Assembly (NCBI GenBank): GCA_038229595.1
Contig: JBBROH010000001.1
Span: 62,001 to 126,000 of the forward strand
From: JBBROH01 sp038229595
Lineage (GTDB): Bacteria > Chloroflexota > Chloroflexia > QHBQ01
Length of the DNA: 64,000 nt
Direction of reading: 5' to 3'
Both the position numbers and the translations under genes were made by a program. Every line of letters starts with the position of its first letter. Positions within the stretch are counted from its first letter, which is position 1. The notes below the pieces were generated by a model that had not been told where the DNA came from, made no database searches, and worked only from the letters and a program-made list of their open reading frames with translations. Of the stretch, positions 15,454 through 24,300 are shown piece by piece.

Positions 15454-18201
15454 TCAGGGCTGGCTTTCGATGGCGCGGCGCACAACCTTGCTCAGTTCAC
15501 CGCGCTTGATGTTGTCGTTCGGGCGGAAGCAGAGGCCGCTAGCCCCCACACAGCTTGCCCCGTTGATGATGCTGTGGCTAGCCAGCGTCTCGATGGCGGC
15601 GTAGCCGAAGCTGCTGGCTGGCACGTCGCTGAAGGTCGCTACGGTCGGGGTGAACAGGGCGTAAGCGCGCACCCTTTGGCTAATCACCGCCACCTGCGCC
15701 CGCGTCACGTTCTGGTTGGGGCGGAAGCTGCCGTCGTTGAAGCCAGTGATCGCCCCCGCGTGTGCTGCTGCTTCCACGTACTGGTAGAACACGCTGCTGC
15801 TGGCTACGTCGTTGAAGGTGGGCGTGGTCGGGGTAAAGGCGGTGATGCCGAAGCCGAGGGCGGCTATCTTGGCGAATTGACCGCGGGTGCTGTTGCTGTT
15901 GGGGGCGAACAGGCCGCCATTGCCGCTGACTACCCCGCGACAGGCGAGGAACTGGATGTCGCCGTAGAAGATGCTGGTGGTCGGCACGTCGCTGAAGCTG
16001 ATCGTGCAGGCAGCAGCGGTGGCGGTTGGCGTGCTAGCAGCGGCGGTATTGGTCGCAGTGCTGGCGGCTGGCGCAGTAGCAGTTGGCGTAGTGGTGCTAG
16101 CAGCGGCGGTGTTGGTTGCGGTGGCAGCGGGCGCAGTGGTGTTGGTTGGGGCAACTGGCACGCTGGTGGCAGTGCTGGCCGCTGGACTGGCGGTGCTGGT
16201 TGGCACAGGGGTGGGTAGGCTGTCGTCGTAGAAGTGCCGCAAGCCAGTGTCGCCCGCCGCCCAACCTTCGTTGGCGTTGAGGAAGCTGAGGCTAGTGAGA
16301 GGGCCAAGGGCTGAATAGACCACTTGCCAGCTAATGCCATCGTAGTGCGCGATTGTGGCTGGCTCGAAGCTAAAGCTCTCGGTCGTTGCCCAGCCGTTGT
16401 TAGCTGAGAGCATCTTGAGGCTATCAACCCCATCGAACGGCACGCTGACACTCGTCCAGGTGCTACCATCCCAGTGTAGCATCCGCCGGTGTAGGCCGCC
16501 GATCCATACGTCGTTGTCGCTAGCCGCACTAATGGCAAAAGGAACAAAGCCGTTCTGGTTGAGGTTGACGCGCTGCCAGCTTGTGCCGTCGAAGTGGTAA
16601 AGCAACGGCACACGGGCTGACGAGTTGTACAATCCCACCGCCCAGCCGCTAGTCGGGCTGGTGAAGCTGAGCGAACCCAATCTTCCCTCCAGCCCTGGCT
16701 CTATTAGTTGGATTGTCCAGCTACCGGCCTGGTAGCGAGCGTAAATGGGCTGCGGGTGGAATACATCGGTGTAGTATTCGCCGACCGCCCAGCCACTGTC
16801 CGCCCCGGTCATCTGCATGGCTTGGAGATGGTATTGGCTGTCGAAGCCCTGGAGGGTGTCCGTCCAGGTAATACCGTCGTAGTGGCTGAAGCGGCCCACT
16901 GGCAGCTCGTAAGAGGTGTACTTCCAGCCGTCATTGTTGGCGAAGAAGTCCAGCGTATCCGCACCTACGCCTGCGTCTAGCCAGCCAACCCCGTTGTAGT
17001 GGTACATCCGTGAGTAGCCGTTGAGCCAACCGTCGTTCGGGGCTAGCATCTTGACCTCTGAGCCTTTCGCACCCCAGGTAACCAGGTTGATACTGCTGCC
17101 AGTCCAGTGGTAGAGTAGCCCATCCGTCCCCGCCGCCCAGATGTCGTTGGCCGCCTCCCCGGAGATACTCTTGAGGCTGGCAACCACGTTAAAGGAGTTG
17201 CTGTTGTGGCGGAAACCAAAGCTGGTGCCGCTAGTTGTGGCCGCGTAATAGTCGTTGCTGGCAAGGGCAAAGATGCTGGTAACATCGCTGTCACCGCTGC
17301 CTGCCACTGGCTGCCAGCTTGTGCCGTCATAGTGTAGCACACTGTCGCCGCCGCTGTCGCTGCTGTTAGCGAGGCCGATCCAGCCCTCGTTCGCGTTCAG
17401 CATGGAGATGCTCCGCACCTGCACGTTGCTGTTGCCAAGCCGCACCGCTGTCCAGTTGTAGTCTTGGAAGTGGAAGGCATAGGGGAAGGAATCAAAGATG
17501 GTACTGGTATTGTTACTGGTATTGGTATTGGTATTGGTGTTGGTAATTACCTCGGCGACCACCCAGAAGTCGAGCTGGCTGGTCGCGCTCATCTGCCTGA
17601 CTTCCACAAAACCAGTCATGATGGCGGGGGTGGGTAGCACCTGCCAGTTTGGGCCGAACTTGGTAAGGAACATGGGGCGGGATGCGTCCCGCTCATCAAT
17701 AGTACTGCCGAGTATCCAGCCCTCCCCCAGCCTGGTCATGTCCACGTCGAGCAGCTCGGTGGGTTGCGGTTGATTGGGAGCGGCGACCTGCTGCCAGGGA
17801 CCACCATCAGAATGGATGATAGTGCTTTGACCAATGTGATCGCCGACGGCCCAAATGTCGTTGGTAGCATGGCTATCCACCGCCCTGAGGTTGTCATTAA
17901 CTGGACTGGCGACCTCTTGCCAGCCGCCACCGCTGTAGTGACGGATGATGCCTCCGTCACCGACGGCCCAGCCATCGGTTGCCGAGCGCATCTTGACTGC
18001 CGTATAGTTGGGGTAGGGCTGGTGCCAGGTAGGGCCAGTCAAGGGTTGACTGCTACCGTTGGCAAGGGCGGCAACTGGCTGGTGGCTGGCAGTGGGGAGT
18101 GGGCTGGCAGCCTCGGCGGCGGCCAAAGTAGCACTGAGGATGAGGACAAGAGCGAGGGTAGTCGCCAACAGGCGGCGCAGGGTGAAGGGCATTGATAGCA
18201 T
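15454..18201 (-). CDS. Secreted beta-propeller-like protein with three SLH domains
   Basis: The start at 18201 has GAAAGGA 9 nt upstream and gives a clear signal peptide (LRRLLATTLALVLILSATLAAAEA). About 650 residues follow with many repeats of the form DGWAVGDGG, NDIWAVGDH, NEGWIGLAN, SGWAVG, each followed by a YDGxSWQ strand, as in multi-bladed propellers. A Thr/Ala/Pro linker leads to three C-terminal S-layer homology domains (FSDVPTTSIFYGDIQFLACRG, FNDVASSSVFYQYVEAA, FSDVPASSFGYAAIETLA). SLH domains bind pyruvylated cell-wall glycans in known systems, so this is probably a surface protein. The ligand of the propeller is unknown. Confidence 0.85.
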   Translation of the reverse strand: MLSMPFTLRRLLATTLALVLILSATLAAAEAASPLPTASHQPVAALANGSSQPLTGPTWHQPYPNYTAVKMRSATDGWAVGDGGIIRHYSGGGWQEVASPVNDNLRAVDSHATNDIWAVGDHIGQSTIIHSDGGPWQQVAAPNQPQPTELLDVDMTRLGEGWILGSTIDERDASRPMFLTKFGPNWQVLPTPAIMTGFVEVRQMSATSQLDFWVVAEVITNTNTNTNTSNNTSTIFDSFPYAFHFQDYNWTAVRLGNSNVQVRSISMLNANEGWIGLANSSDSGGDSVLHYDGTSWQPVAGSGDSDVTSIFALASNDYYAATTSGTSFGFRHNSNSFNVVASLKSISGEAANDIWAAGTDGLLYHWTGSSINLVTWGAKGSEVKMLAPNDGWLNGYSRMYHYNGVGWLDAGVGADTLDFFANNDGWKYTSYELPVGRFSHYDGITWTDTLQGFDSQYHLQAMQMTGADSGWAVGEYYTDVFHPQPIYARYQAGSWTIQLIEPGLEGRLGSLSFTSPTSGWAVGLYNSSARVPLLYHFDGTSWQRVNLNQNGFVPFAISAASDNDVWIGGLHRRMLHWDGSTWTSVSVPFDGVDSLKMLSANNGWATTESFSFEPATIAHYDGISWQVVYSALGPLTSLSFLNANEGWAAGDTGLRHFYDDSLPTPVPTSTASPAASTATSVPVAPTNTTAPAATATNTAAASTTTPTATAPAASTATNTAAASTPTATAAACTISFSDVPTTSIFYGDIQFLACRGVVSGNGGLFAPNSNSTRGQFAKIAALGFGITAFTPTTPTFNDVASSSVFYQYVEAAAHAGAITGFNDGSFRPNQNVTRAQVAVISQRVRAYALFTPTVATFSDVPASSFGYAAIETLASHSIINGASCVGASGLCFRPNDNIKRGELSKVVRRAIESQP
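17501..17544. repeat. Short GGTATT repeat within the SLH gene
   Basis: Near-perfect GGTATT units encode an Asn-Thr run in a propeller loop. It is in frame and may be length-variable. Confidence 0.7.
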
Positions 18202-18525
18202 AAGGGTACGTCCTTTCAGGGTCGCTCTCATGGTTAGTGGGTGGGTAGCGATCCAACCATAGTTGTGGCTACGCCCTAATCTTAGCACCTAGGGGGGTCA
18301 GTTTTTGTTGGATTTTGTTGGATTTATACCGCGATTGCGATCCTGGTTGGCATAATTCGGGCGGCTGTTAACCAGGTGTTAACCCCATCGCCTTCTGATC
18401 TGCCAACAGATTAGGTATAATGGGGGTGAGTCAGCGATGGGGCTGGCTGCCACTTAGCGACTACGGCAATGCAGCTATCTACCACTACCATGCACAAGGA
18501 TGTGCCACTGATTGGAGGATTTACA
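18202..18525. promoter_or_regulatory. Divergent intergenic region with repeats and a -10 box
   Basis: Between the SLH gene (minus) and the ParB-like gene (plus). It contains two copies of TTTTGTTGGA (18303-18322), GTTAACC twice within 20 nt (18367-18384) as a possible operator, a minus-strand extended -10 TGCTAAGAT (18287-18279), and a plus-strand -10 TATAAT at 18416-18421 with only a weak -35 (TTCTGA at 18393-18398). Confidence 0.5.
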
Positions 18526-19611
18526 GTGACAACATCTGGCCTGATCGAAGAACAGGTGCGGGTTGATTATGAGCGCGCCCGCCGCAAGTCCTTCCTCACC
18601 GATCTCGGCAAGCTGCTGGGCAAGCAAGGCAGCGAACTGCTCTCCTTCGAGCAAGTCGTCCAGAGTCTTGGTACTACCAACCAGACCTATCGGGGCGCAC
18701 AAACAGTGGATGTCGATCAGATCGTGGGCAGCGTAGACCGCTATGCCGACTTTGACCGCCGCTTCCTGCCCAACAACGCCGCCACCCGCGACCGCTGGAA
18801 AAGTATAGACCGCGCCTACTACGAGGATGCGATCTTGCCCTCAGTGATCCTCTACAAGGTGGGCGAGGTTTACTTCGTCAAAGACGGCAACCACCGCATT
18901 TCAGTGGCGAAGGCGCGGGGCATCCAGTTTGTGGACGCGGAAGTAACCGAGGTGCGGAGCCGCATCCCCCTGACCGCCGACACCGACCCCCGCGAGATGC
19001 TCGCCCTGGCCGAGTACGGTCGCTTCCTGGAACAGACCGACCTCGACCACCTGCGCCCAGAGCAGAACGTGCGCTTCAGCAAACTGGGCCGCTACGACAT
19101 CCTGCTCGACCACATCCGCGTCCACCGCTACTTCTACCAGATCGACACTGGTACTTCGCTGGGCTGGCCCGAAGCGGTCACATCCTGGTACGACAACCTC
19201 TACTGCCCGGTAGCCGAAGCGAGCCGCCGTGACCACATCCTGGAGGACTTCCCTGGCGCGACCGAGGCCGACCTCTACCTTTGGGTGATGGACTACTCCT
19301 ACTACCTGGCGCGCGACGAGGGTAAGAAGCTCTCGCCTGCGGAGGCTGCGGCAGACTACAGCGCAGCGTTTGGCAAGCACGACGGCATCCACGCCCTGCT
19401 CAACCTGCCAGCCCGGATCAGCAGGGGGGCGCAGCAGGTCTTTGCGATCACAGGGCGGCTGTTGGAGCGGGCAATCTCCTCGGCCCCTGCAACCTATGAG
19501 GAGGGTATGACCATGCAGCCGCTGCCTGTCTTCATGCCAGAGGACGAACTGGAAGCCAATGTTGAGCGCGCCCGCGAAGTCACCGAGCGACATTTGGCAG
19601 TGGAGGCTTGA
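18526..19611 (+). CDS. ParB/sulfiredoxin-fold-like protein (DUF4032-like)
   Basis: A GTG at 18526 has GGAGG 7 nt before it and is preferred to the ATGs at 18469 and 18490, which lack ribosome sites. The 361-residue protein contains VYFVKDGNHRISVAKARGI, the DGNHR turn of ParB/Srx-like nucleotide-binding folds, followed by long helical segments rich in aromatic residues (HRYFYQIDTG, DLYLWVMDYSYYLARDEG). This resembles the DUF4032 type found in Actinobacteria and Chloroflexota. Function is not established; it is probably cytosolic. It stands alone rather than beside parA, so chromosome partition is unlikely. Confidence 0.6.
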   Translation: MTTSGLIEEQVRVDYERARRKSFLTDLGKLLGKQGSELLSFEQVVQSLGTTNQTYRGAQTVDVDQIVGSVDRYADFDRRFLPNNAATRDRWKSIDRAYYEDAILPSVILYKVGEVYFVKDGNHRISVAKARGIQFVDAEVTEVRSRIPLTADTDPREMLALAEYGRFLEQTDLDHLRPEQNVRFSKLGRYDILLDHIRVHRYFYQIDTGTSLGWPEAVTSWYDNLYCPVAEASRRDHILEDFPGATEADLYLWVMDYSYYLARDEGKKLSPAEAAADYSAAFGKHDGIHALLNLPARISRGAQQVFAITGRLLERAISSAPATYEEGMTMQPLPVFMPEDELEANVERAREVTERHLAVEA

Positions 19612-19678
19612 GCGCGAGCTAGCAGCCCATCTTATCTACCCCAACCAGCATCCCTGCCAACTACTGGCGGGGATACTG

Positions 19679-19684
19679 TATAAT
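19679..19684 (+). promoter_or_regulatory. -10 box placed for a leaderless transcript
   Basis: TATAAT ends 6 nt before the ATG at 19691, so transcription would start at or within one base of the start codon. There is no Shine-Dalgarno sequence. The -35 is not clear. Confidence 0.6.
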
Positions 19685-19690
19685 AGGGTT

Positions 19691-20068
19691 ATGCACGATG
19701 ACCGCTCTACCAATCTCTCGCCACCACCCGCCCGCCCTCTGTTTGCTGGGGTAGAGGAGGATGTGCCGTTGCCCGCGAATGGCGAACTGCTTACCCGCTG
19801 GTCGCTGATCGGGCTGACCTGCACCCTGCTGGCTGGCCCGGCTAGCGTGCTGATGCTGCTGATCCCGCCGCTACTTTTTGCCGCTCCGCTGATCGTCATC
19901 TGGCTGCTGGCGGGCTGCGCCATCGCGGTGATCACCCTCAACCGCAGCAACGAAGCTAGCCGCCCGCAGCAGGTGCGCCTGGTCAGCGGGGTGGCGGCAG
20001 TGATCAGCGGCCTGATCCTGGTGCTAATGCTAGGCCTACTGGTCTGGTCACTGCTCAGTGTGCAGTAG
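19691..20068 (+). CDS. Small membrane protein, four predicted TM segments
   Basis: The ATG at 19691 directly follows a -10 box, so the mRNA is probably leaderless. The 125-residue product has a polar N-terminus (MHDDRSTNLSPPPARPLFAG) and then hydrophobic stretches around WSLIGLTCTLLAGPASVLMLL, LLFAAPLIVIWLLAGCAIAVI and AAVISGLILVLMLGLLVWSLL. No family was recognised. A longer reading frame from 19559 overlaps the previous gene and is not favoured. Confidence 0.6.
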   Translation: MHDDRSTNLSPPPARPLFAGVEEDVPLPANGELLTRWSLIGLTCTLLAGPASVLMLLIPPLLFAAPLIVIWLLAGCAIAVITLNRSNEASRPQQVRLVSGVAAVISGLILVLMLGLLVWSLLSVQ

Positions 20069-20186
20069 AAGCAGTCTGCCAGCGGATTGGCACAGTGGCT
20101 AGTGCGAATTGAGGAACATCCCGCCGGGTTAGCTAACCAACCAGATGATGAGCAACAACTAATCAGCAGAGAGGAAGGTTCTTGCC

Positions 20187-20252
20187 ATGAACGATGACCG
20201 CCGCCCACTTGCCCCCCTTCCGCCCCATGACTTAAAACTAGAAGAAAGCTAA
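20187..20252 (+). CDS. 21-codon ORF with ribosome site, directly before the helicase
   Basis: GAGGAAGG stands about 9 nt before an ATG that opens MNDDRRPLAPLPPHDLKLEES and stops 1 nt before the helicase ATG. The helicase has only a weak ribosome site of its own (AGAAAG), so this ORF may couple its translation. The opening and the APLPP core faintly recall the N-terminal tags of the zinc-ribbon array, which could be chance. Confidence 0.4.
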   Translation: MNDDRRPLAPLPPHDLKLEES

Positions 20253-20253
20253 T

Positions 20254-22695
20254 ATGAACCTCCCCCAACTCCTGACCATGCTGCGCGAGTCGCCGCAGAT
20301 GCGCCCCTACATCACCGCCTGGCACGAAGTCCCCGCCCAGCCCGCTCGCACTGCTCCCTTCCCTACCACCCTCCACCCGCGCCTGGCCGAGGTGCTGCGG
20401 GCGAAGGGGATTGTCAACCTCTATACCCACCAGGCCCAGGCGTTGCAGGCGGCGCAGGCGGGCCAGCACCTGGCAGTCGTCACCCCCACTGCCAGCGGCA
20501 AGACGCTCTGCTACAACCTACCCGTGCTTGACCGCATCCTGCGCGACGACAGCACCCGCGCCCTCTACCTGTTCCCAACGAAGGCTCTGGCCCAGGATCA
20601 GCTAGCAGGGCTGTACGACCTGATCACCGCGCTTGACCGCGATATCAAGACCTACACCTACGACGGTGACACCCCGCCCGACGCACGCCGCCTGATCCGC
20701 TCCGCCGGTCACATCGTGATCACCAACCCCGATATGCTGCACACTGGCGTTCTTCCCCACCACACCAAGTGGGTGCGCCTGTTCGAGAACCTCAAGTACG
20801 TGGTGGTGGACGAACTGCACACCTACCGCGGCGTGTTCGGCAGCCACGTCGCCAACGTGCTACGACGGCTAGAACGCATCTGCGCCTTCTACGGCGCGAC
20901 CCCACAGTACATCTGTTGCAGCGCGACGATAGCCAACCCCCGTCAACTGGCCGCCAATCTGATCGGCGTGCCAGAGGAGCGCATCCAACTGGTGGACGAC
21001 AATGGCGCACCACGGGCGGCAAAGAGCTTCATCATGTACAACCCGCCGCTGATCAACAAGCAACTGGGCCTGCGCCGCAGTAGCACGCTGGCCGCCAGCG
21101 AGATCGCCACCCAGTTTCTCGCCAATGATGTGCAGACGATAGTCTTCGCCCGCGCCCGGACGACGGTCGAAATCCTGCTCACCTACCTGCGGAATGCCGC
21201 GCAGGGACGACGGCCCGCCAATGCCATTCGCGGCTATCGCGGTGGCTACCTGCCGTTGGAGCGGCGCGAGATCGAGAGGGGCTTGCGTGATGGTGAGGTG
21301 CGCCTGGTGGTCAGCACCAACGCCCTTGAGTTGGGTATAGATATTGGCACCCTGGAAGCCTGTGTGATGGCGGGCTATCCTGGCACTGTCGCCAGCACGT
21401 GGCAGCAGGCGGGCCGGGCTGGGCGGCAGGTGGGCAGCAGCGTGGCGGTGCTGGTTGCGGGCAGCAGCACTCTGGATCAGTACATCGTCAACCATCCCGC
21501 CTACTTCTTCGGCCAGACGGCAGAGAACGGGTTGGTCAACCCCGACAACCTGCTGATCCAGATGGGCCACCTCAAGTGCGCCGCCTTCGAGCTACCCTTC
21601 GCTGAGGGCGAGCGGTTCGGGCCGAGCGATGTCAGCGAACACCTTGCCTACCTGGAGCAAGAGGGTATCCTGCACTACTCTGGGGGAACATACCACTGGA
21701 TGGCCGAGAACTTCCCCGCCCAGGCAGTCAGCCTGCGTACGGCCTCTAACGACAACTTCCTGATCGTAGACGTGAGCGACCCAAGCCGCCCACGCACCAT
21801 CGGTGAGGTTGACCGCTTCGCCGCGCCCACCACGATCCACGAGGAGGCGATCTACCTGCACAACGCCCAGCCTTACCACGTGGACAAACTAGACTGGGAC
21901 GAGCAGAAAGCCTACGTGCGGGCGGTCGAGGTAGACTACTACACCGACGCAAACCTGGCCGTTAGCCTCAAGGTGCTGGATGTTCTCAGCGCGCCCGATC
22001 AAGTGCTGGGCCGCAAGGCCGCCGCCGCCCCCCAGTCGGTGGCCGAGGCTGGCTGGCCGCTGCTAGTAGCGCGGCAGGCAAGAGAAGGCTACCGACCAGA
22101 GTTGGGCGCACTGCAAGAGGAGACCGCCACCTTGCCTGCTGCTGCGATGGGCGCGGGGAAGGATGTTGACCCCACCCTGCACGCAGCCCGTAATCATGGG
22201 GAGGTGATGGTCACGGCAATGGCGACGATCTACAAGAAGATAAAGCTGCTGACCCATGAGAACCTGGGCTGGGGGCGAATCACGCTGCCAGAGCAGGAGA
22301 TGCACACTACCGCCTACTGGCTGACGGTGCCACCAGAAGTAGCGGCGGGGCTGGCGAAGGACGAGTTGCAGGCGGGGCTGATCGGCCTCGGCAACGTGCT
22401 GGCCGGGCTTGCGCCGCTCTACTTGATGTGCGACCCACGCGACATCGGCTCGACGGTGCAGGTGCGCTCCCCCTTCACCCGCCGCCCAACCATCTTCATC
22501 TACGATAGCTACCCAGGGGGGATCGGCTTCAGCCAGAAGCTCTACGACTCGCACGCCGCTTTGCTGCAAGCAGCTAGCGAACTGGTGCGTGCCTGTGGTT
22601 GCGAGAGCGGCTGCCCCAGTTGCGTCGGCCCAGCGGCAGAAACAGGCGCGGATGCAAAGGCGGCCACCCTGCGTCTGCTGGCCGCCCTGCATTAG
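20254..22695 (+). CDS. DEAD/DEAH-box helicase with C-terminal DUF1998 (MrfA/YprA-like)
   Basis: The 813-residue protein is a superfamily 2 helicase: Walker A TPTASGKT with K83, YLFPTKALAQDQ, the DEVH-type box VVVDELHTYRG, CSATIANP, the C-terminal RecA motif STNALELGIDIG, and QQAGRAGRQ. The C-terminal third holds TAYWLTVPPE and a four-cysteine cluster ending CGCESGCPSCVGP, which is diagnostic of the YprA/MrfA group. In Bacillus subtilis MrfA is a 3'-5' DNA helicase working with the nuclease MrfB on mitomycin-type damage. No mrfB-like gene is next to it here, so its partner is unknown. Confidence 0.9.
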   Translation: MNLPQLLTMLRESPQMRPYITAWHEVPAQPARTAPFPTTLHPRLAEVLRAKGIVNLYTHQAQALQAAQAGQHLAVVTPTASGKTLCYNLPVLDRILRDDSTRALYLFPTKALAQDQLAGLYDLITALDRDIKTYTYDGDTPPDARRLIRSAGHIVITNPDMLHTGVLPHHTKWVRLFENLKYVVVDELHTYRGVFGSHVANVLRRLERICAFYGATPQYICCSATIANPRQLAANLIGVPEERIQLVDDNGAPRAAKSFIMYNPPLINKQLGLRRSSTLAASEIATQFLANDVQTIVFARARTTVEILLTYLRNAAQGRRPANAIRGYRGGYLPLERREIERGLRDGEVRLVVSTNALELGIDIGTLEACVMAGYPGTVASTWQQAGRAGRQVGSSVAVLVAGSSTLDQYIVNHPAYFFGQTAENGLVNPDNLLIQMGHLKCAAFELPFAEGERFGPSDVSEHLAYLEQEGILHYSGGTYHWMAENFPAQAVSLRTASNDNFLIVDVSDPSRPRTIGEVDRFAAPTTIHEEAIYLHNAQPYHVDKLDWDEQKAYVRAVEVDYYTDANLAVSLKVLDVLSAPDQVLGRKAAAAPQSVAEAGWPLLVARQAREGYRPELGALQEETATLPAAAMGAGKDVDPTLHAARNHGEVMVTAMATIYKKIKLLTHENLGWGRITLPEQEMHTTAYWLTVPPEVAAGLAKDELQAGLIGLGNVLAGLAPLYLMCDPRDIGSTVQVRSPFTRRPTIFIYDSYPGGIGFSQKLYDSHAALLQAASELVRACGCESGCPSCVGPAAETGADAKAATLRLLAALH

Positions 22696-22699
22696 GTGG

Positions 22700-22728
22700 T
22701 TTACAAAGCAGCCAGCTTGTGCTATACT
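22700..22728 (+). promoter_or_regulatory. Promoter of the second MCP-like gene
   Basis: TTTACA (22700-22705), 17-nt spacer, TATACT (22723-22728) with TGC before the -10. It leaves a leader of about 65 nt before the ATG at 22801. Confidence 0.75.
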
Positions 22729-22800
22729 CCGTTGCAGTCCACTGGTAAAACTTAGTGGTAGTCCCCCCACTTCCTTCAAGAAAAGGTTGAGTAAAGCAGT

Positions 22801-24300
22801 ATGAGACCGCTAACCCCCTCAACTCGTCCTCGTCTTTTTGCCGCCGAGCAGTACGAACCAGACCTGCTGGCCCGCCGTAAGCGGTTTGGCACCATCGTGC
22901 TGGGTTTCTCCATCTTTGTCAGTCTGATCTCCCTGTTTACTTCGCTCACCTTGTCCAAACCCAACCTGGTCCTCAGTGCTATGGCGGCTCTGGCCGTCGC
23001 TGTTGGTGTCATCCTCTTGGTTGCTTTGGGTCGTGGCTACGTCAATGTGGTGAACTCGATCACTACGGTCTTTGCCACCCTGACGTTGATCAGTAGCGCG
23101 CACTTTGCCGATGGCATCTACGGCTCTACGGCCTCCCTACTGCTGGTTACGCTGGCTTACACCCCCTTCCTTGTTCCTCGCCCAGTCTTTGTAGCCAACC
23201 TGATCTCTACCCTGGTTGGCACTACCATCGTCCTAACTTACGAGTTGAACGGCAACCCACCCGTGCTTGCCCTCGACCCGAAGTCGCTCTCTTTCTCCTA
23301 CGCCCTATCAACCGTGATATTGGCAGCGATCATGTACTACTTCAGTGCGGGTTTGAACAGTGCAGTACGGCGGCTAACGGCGCAGAGTGCCGACCTCAGC
23401 CGGGCGAACCAGGAGCTAACCCACCAGCAGCAGGTCCGCCAGCTTGCCGCCGAGCAGGTCTCTACCGCTGCAAACCATATGGCTGCCTTTACTGGTGAGC
23501 AGACAGTGCGGGTGCGCGATGCCGTTAGTGCCTTCAACCAGACGCAGGCCAGCGCAGAGGAGTTGAGTCGCATCTCCCAGCAGATCGCTGCGGTCGCCGC
23601 CCAGGTGCGTGGGGCTGCGGCTAGCACTTTGCAGCAGTCGCGCAGCACCCAGGAGCAGGTAGCCGACGGCATCGGCGAGATCGCCCTGGTACTCGGCCAG
23701 GTCAACGTGATTGCCAGCACCGTCAGCACCCTGGAGGAGAGTTCGCGGGGTATAGGGCTGGTGGTCACCTCGATCCAGGAGATCGCCGACGAAGTGCGCT
23801 TGCTAGCCCTCAACGCTGCCATCGAAGCAGCGGGGGCGGGCAGCTATGGCCGCCGCTTTGGGGTGATCGCCAATGAGGTCAGCAGCCTGTCCGACTCGGC
23901 AGAGCAGCAGACGCGGATAGTCAGCCAGCAGTTGCAGCAGTTGCAAGCAGCGATCCAGGCGGTGGCTGGGGCTAGCAAGCAGGGTATCGCGCTCGCGGGG
24001 CGCAGCGAACACTACCTGCGGAGCATAGGCCAGGCCGCCGCCCAGATCAACGACCTGAGCGACCAGACCGACCGCCTCGCCGACTCGATCTCGCAGACGA
24101 CCGGCCAGCAGCGGCTAGCCAGCCAGGAGGTGGTTGAGCAGATGCGTACTCTCGTGCGGCTAGCCCAGTCGGAGGCAGATAGCGCGACGGTGGGCGCAGA
24201 AGCCGCCAGCAACCTGCGCCTGGTTGCCAGCGGCCTTGCAGACAGCCGGGACTACGCGGCTCCCTCGCTGGTTGGGCCGAAGGTGAGCAAGCCGTCGTAG
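22801..24300 (+). CDS. MCP-like membrane signalling protein, second copy
   Basis: The 499-residue protein has the same plan as the gene at 706-2112: six TM segments in the first 190 residues with short loops, no HAMP, no sizeable ectodomain, then a coiled coil with the signalling hairpin IQEIADEVRLLALNAAIEAA and RRFGVIANEVSSLSD. As in the other copy, the conserved EAARAG reads EAAGAG. Sequence identity between the N-terminal parts is low. The membrane domain itself may be the sensor. The 3' end overlaps the converging RNA ligase gene by 49 nt. Confidence 0.82.
   Translation: MRPLTPSTRPRLFAAEQYEPDLLARRKRFGTIVLGFSIFVSLISLFTSLTLSKPNLVLSAMAALAVAVGVILLVALGRGYVNVVNSITTVFATLTLISSAHFADGIYGSTASLLLVTLAYTPFLVPRPVFVANLISTLVGTTIVLTYELNGNPPVLALDPKSLSFSYALSTVILAAIMYYFSAGLNSAVRRLTAQSADLSRANQELTHQQQVRQLAAEQVSTAANHMAAFTGEQTVRVRDAVSAFNQTQASAEELSRISQQIAAVAAQVRGAAASTLQQSRSTQEQVADGIGEIALVLGQVNVIASTVSTLEESSRGIGLVVTSIQEIADEVRLLALNAAIEAAGAGSYGRRFGVIANEVSSLSDSAEQQTRIVSQQLQQLQAAIQAVAGASKQGIALAGRSEHYLRSIGQAAAQINDLSDQTDRLADSISQTTGQQRLASQEVVEQMRTLVRLAQSEADSATVGAEAASNLRLVASGLADSRDYAAPSLVGPKVSKPS

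Noticed and set aside
15427..16218. 263-codon plus-strand ORF opposite the SLH domains
   Set aside because: The Gly/Ala/Val-rich product mirrors the low-complexity linker of the real gene.
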